The translations under genes were made by a program, and so were the position numbers. Shown here in pieces: positions 62,337 through 64,000 of a stretch of 64,000 nucleotides of DNA. The stretch comes from an uncultured Thermoanaerobaculum sp. (GTDB lineage: Bacteria; Acidobacteriota; Thermoanaerobaculia; Thermoanaerobaculales; Thermoanaerobaculaceae). The notes under the pieces were generated by a model. The model did not search any database. It saw nothing but the letters and a program-made list of their open reading frames with translations, and was not told the origin of the DNA. The stretch lies in contig CALHAH010000006.1 in NCBI GenBank assembly GCA_937934115.1, forward strand, positions 1 through 64,000. Direction: 5' to 3'. The stretch's first letter is position 1. Each line of letters opens with the position of its first letter.

Positions 62337-64000
62337 CGTCCCCCCTTGTACACCGCCGGCAAACGCCGGTCTATCTCTTGCCACACCACGCCGGCGCCAC
62401 TGGCGCCGTAAAGGCCTGTTTCGCGGTTACGGTCGGTTCCCACCCAAACCACCGTCAGCAGTTTGGGACGCAAAGCCACAAACCAAGAGTCCCGGCGGTT
62501 GTCGGTGGTGCCGGTTTTCCCCGCCAGAGGCCGCCCGCACCGGGCAGCAAAACCCGAGGCCGTACCTCTTTCCACCACTTCCTGCAAAACAGCTCGCACC
62601 TCCTCCACTACTTCCGGAGCAAAAACCCGGCGCGCCCCGCTGCTCGGCTTGGTAGCCCAAGGCTCCCAGAGGCGACCTTGGGCGAGAAACGGGGTAAAAG
62701 CGCGTGCCACCTCCATGGGGGTTGCCTCCACCGCCCCGAGAAGCTGCGCAGGGGTTCCGGGGGGCGCAAAGCCCACTTCCCGGAGAGTGGCGGTAACCTT
62801 TGTCAAACCCAAACTGAAGCCTAGCCGGACCATGGGAACGTTGATGGAATGCACCAACGCTTCCTTTACGGAAATCGGCCCACGAAACCGGTGGTCGTGG
62901 TTTTGCGGCGCCCAGACCTGTCCCGCCACCGGCACCGCCAACGGTTCGTCCAAAAGTAGAGCTTCCGTTGTCCAGCCTTCCTCTAGGGCCCGAGCTACCA
63001 AAAAAGGCTTCACCAGCGAGCCTATGGGCCTTTTGGCCGCCAATGCGCGGTTAAGTTCTCCGGGTTTGGGTTGCCTGCTCCCCTGCAACGCCAGCACCCG
63101 CCCGTCGTCTCCTACCACCACCACCGCCACCTGCAGTGGATCACCGCTACCCTCCCCGAGCGCCGGTCGTTGTGCCAAAAGCCGAGCCAGGCTCGCACTT
63201 ACCCCCGCCCGCACCGCCTCTTGCACCACCGGGTCGAGGGTGGTGGTGACCTCTCTTTCCTGCACCAGATCCAAGAAGTGCGCGGCGGCTTGCCACCGCA
63301 GCGACCACGGGGCCAAGGGAAGCGAGCTCCCACCGGCTTCCTTGGCTTCCGCGGCGCTCACGTGGCCTTCCCGCACCATGGCCTCCAGCGCCTGCTCTCT
63401 TCTGCCTTTGGCTGCCTGCGGATGGAGGAAGGGGTTGAAGCGGTTGGGGGCGGCAATAATGCCGGCTACCAGCGCCGCCTCGTGAAGGCTTAGGAACCGT
63501 GCGGGTTTCCCAAAGTAAAAGCGGGAAGCGGCTTCCACACCCACCACCGCGACGCCGCCGTCCTGCCCCAAGTACACGTGGTTGAGGTACGCCTCAAGAA
63601 TGTGCCGCTTGCTGTACCGGTACTCCAAGAGGCTGGCTAGGTACGCCTCCAAGAGCTTGCGGCTCATCCGCCGCTCCGGACGCAAAAGCAAAAGCTTCAC
63701 CACCTGCTGGGTAATGGTGCTCCCCCCTTGTTTGACCCCTCCGCTGGTGACGTTGGCCACGGCAGCCCGAAGTACCCCCCGCAACGAGAGACCAGGATGG
63801 GTGAGGAAGCCGCGATCCTCCAAATCCACCACCGAGTTAATGAGGTGCGGCGAGACCTGGTCCAAAGCCACCGGCCATTGCACCGTGTCCCCTTCCGGAA
63901 GCAAAGCCAAAAGACGCGGCGGCAGCACCACTTCCCCCAAGGGCTTTGCCAGGGCGTCGTTTAATTCCAGACCTGAGGGACCCACCCTCACCACCACCTC
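62327..64000 (-). CDS. Class A penicillin-binding protein, 5' end beyond window
   Basis: A bifunctional peptidoglycan synthase whose N-terminus lies right of the window edge; the frame is open at 64000. The GT51 domain is visible (EDRGFLTHPGLSLRGVLRAAVANVTSGGVKQGGSTITQQVVKLLL, YLNHVYLGQDGGVAVVGVEAASRFYFGKPA). The transpeptidase has the nucleophile motif RPIGSLVKP, SINVPM as the SxN motif and KTGTT near the C-terminus. It resembles PBP1b-like enzymes. It overlaps the GT4-type gene by 10 nt, suggesting cotranscription. Confidence 0.92.
   Translation of the reverse strand, partial: EVVVRVGPSGLELNDALAKPLGEVVLPPRLLALLPEGDTVQWPVALDQVSPHLINSVVDLEDRGFLTHPGLSLRGVLRAAVANVTSGGVKQGGSTITQQVVKLLLLRPERRMSRKLLEAYLASLLEYRYSKRHILEAYLNHVYLGQDGGVAVVGVEAASRFYFGKPARFLSLHEAALVAGIIAAPNRFNPFLHPQAAKGRREQALEAMVREGHVSAAEAKEAGGSSLPLAPWSLRWQAAAHFLDLVQEREVTTTLDPVVQEAVRAGVSASLARLLAQRPALGEGSGDPLQVAVVVVGDDGRVLALQGSRQPKPGELNRALAAKRPIGSLVKPFLVARALEEGWTTEALLLDEPLAVPVAGQVWAPQNHDHRFRGPISVKEALVHSINVPMVRLGFSLGLTKVTATLREVGFAPPGTPAQLLGAVEATPMEVARAFTPFLAQGRLWEPWATKPSSGARRVFAPEVVEEVRAVLQEVVERGTASGFAARCGRPLAGKTGTTDNRRDSWFVALRPKLLTVVWVGTDRNRETGLYGASGAGVVWQEIDRRLPAVYKGGRWR

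Noticed and set aside
1-64000. Amber (TAG) recoding in this genome
   Set aside because: Two frames are interrupted by TAG, but many intact genes such as carA and rnd end at TAG at the expected C-terminus.
1-64000. CRISPR arrays or cas genes
   Set aside because: No regularly spaced direct repeats and no Cas motifs were seen on either strand.

Overview
The window is about 60% GC and gene-dense. It reads as chromosomal DNA of a Gram-negative, LPS-making bacterium: LptB, an LptC/LptA-type protein, a fused LptF-LptG permease, KdsC, TolC/MacA/MacB, MtgA and a class A PBP are all present. Several genes suit an amino-acid or fatty-acid oxidising lifestyle: acyl-CoA dehydrogenase, ALDH7-type dehydrogenase, ornithine aminotransferase, an M1 peptidase and an AtuA-type protein. 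Together with RHS debris, a DUF4388-like protein and a bacterial eRF1-like protein, this fits the Acidobacteriota (a Thermoanaerobaculum-like lineage). The taxon is an inference; no rRNA or other marker in the window settles it.

Layout. 1-3.9 kb is an accessory RHS locus. It holds an RHS core with a variable C-terminal tip, a small membrane protein just downstream (possible immunity partner), and a second RHS fragment broken by an in-frame TAG and truncated inside its core. Two diverged 94-nt direct repeats with covarying hairpins bracket it. 4-24 kb is housekeeping and metabolism: acyl-CoA dehydrogenase, M1 peptidase, carAB, a palindromic intergenic repeat, tRNA-Leu(UAA), eRF1-like protein, TrmH-type methylase, DUF4388-like protein, RNase D, RecO, AtuA-like protein, SDR, KdsC and two oligopeptide-type ABC ATPases without permeases. 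24.4-30.6 kb is a TolC / Yip1-like / MacA / MacB-ATPase / MacB-permease operon followed by a convergent TetR regulator. 30.7-41.1 kb holds an SCP2-like protein with a NadB-type flavoprotein, ALDH7, a hotdog thioesterase, dnaE and rocD, closed by a clear intrinsic terminator.

41.1-59.7 kb is a long leftward series: mtgA, accA, lptCA, lptB, rpoN, hpf, ptsN, hprK, rapZ, a mannose-type EIIA, ptsH, ptsI, a cupin, a broken secreted-protein gene, miaB, a DUF151 nuclease, parA, parB and lptFG. Many of these genes overlap by 4-17 nt. The PTS proteins form a complete phosphorelay (EI, HPr, two EIIAs, HPr kinase) with no sugar permease, so a regulatory PTS beside sigma-54 and the ribosome hibernation factor is the natural reading. 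The parB-lptFG gap holds DnaA-box-like repeats beside an AT-rich stretch. 59.7-64 kb holds a GT39-family glycosyltransferase, an antisense-overlapping GT4-type glycosyltransferase and a class A PBP that runs off the right edge.

Leading observations: the covarying repeat pair around the RHS locus, the RHS tip plus membrane protein, the DnaA-box/AT-rich cluster next to parAB, the single-chain LptF-LptG fusion, and two otherwise continuous genes each broken by one in-frame TAG.
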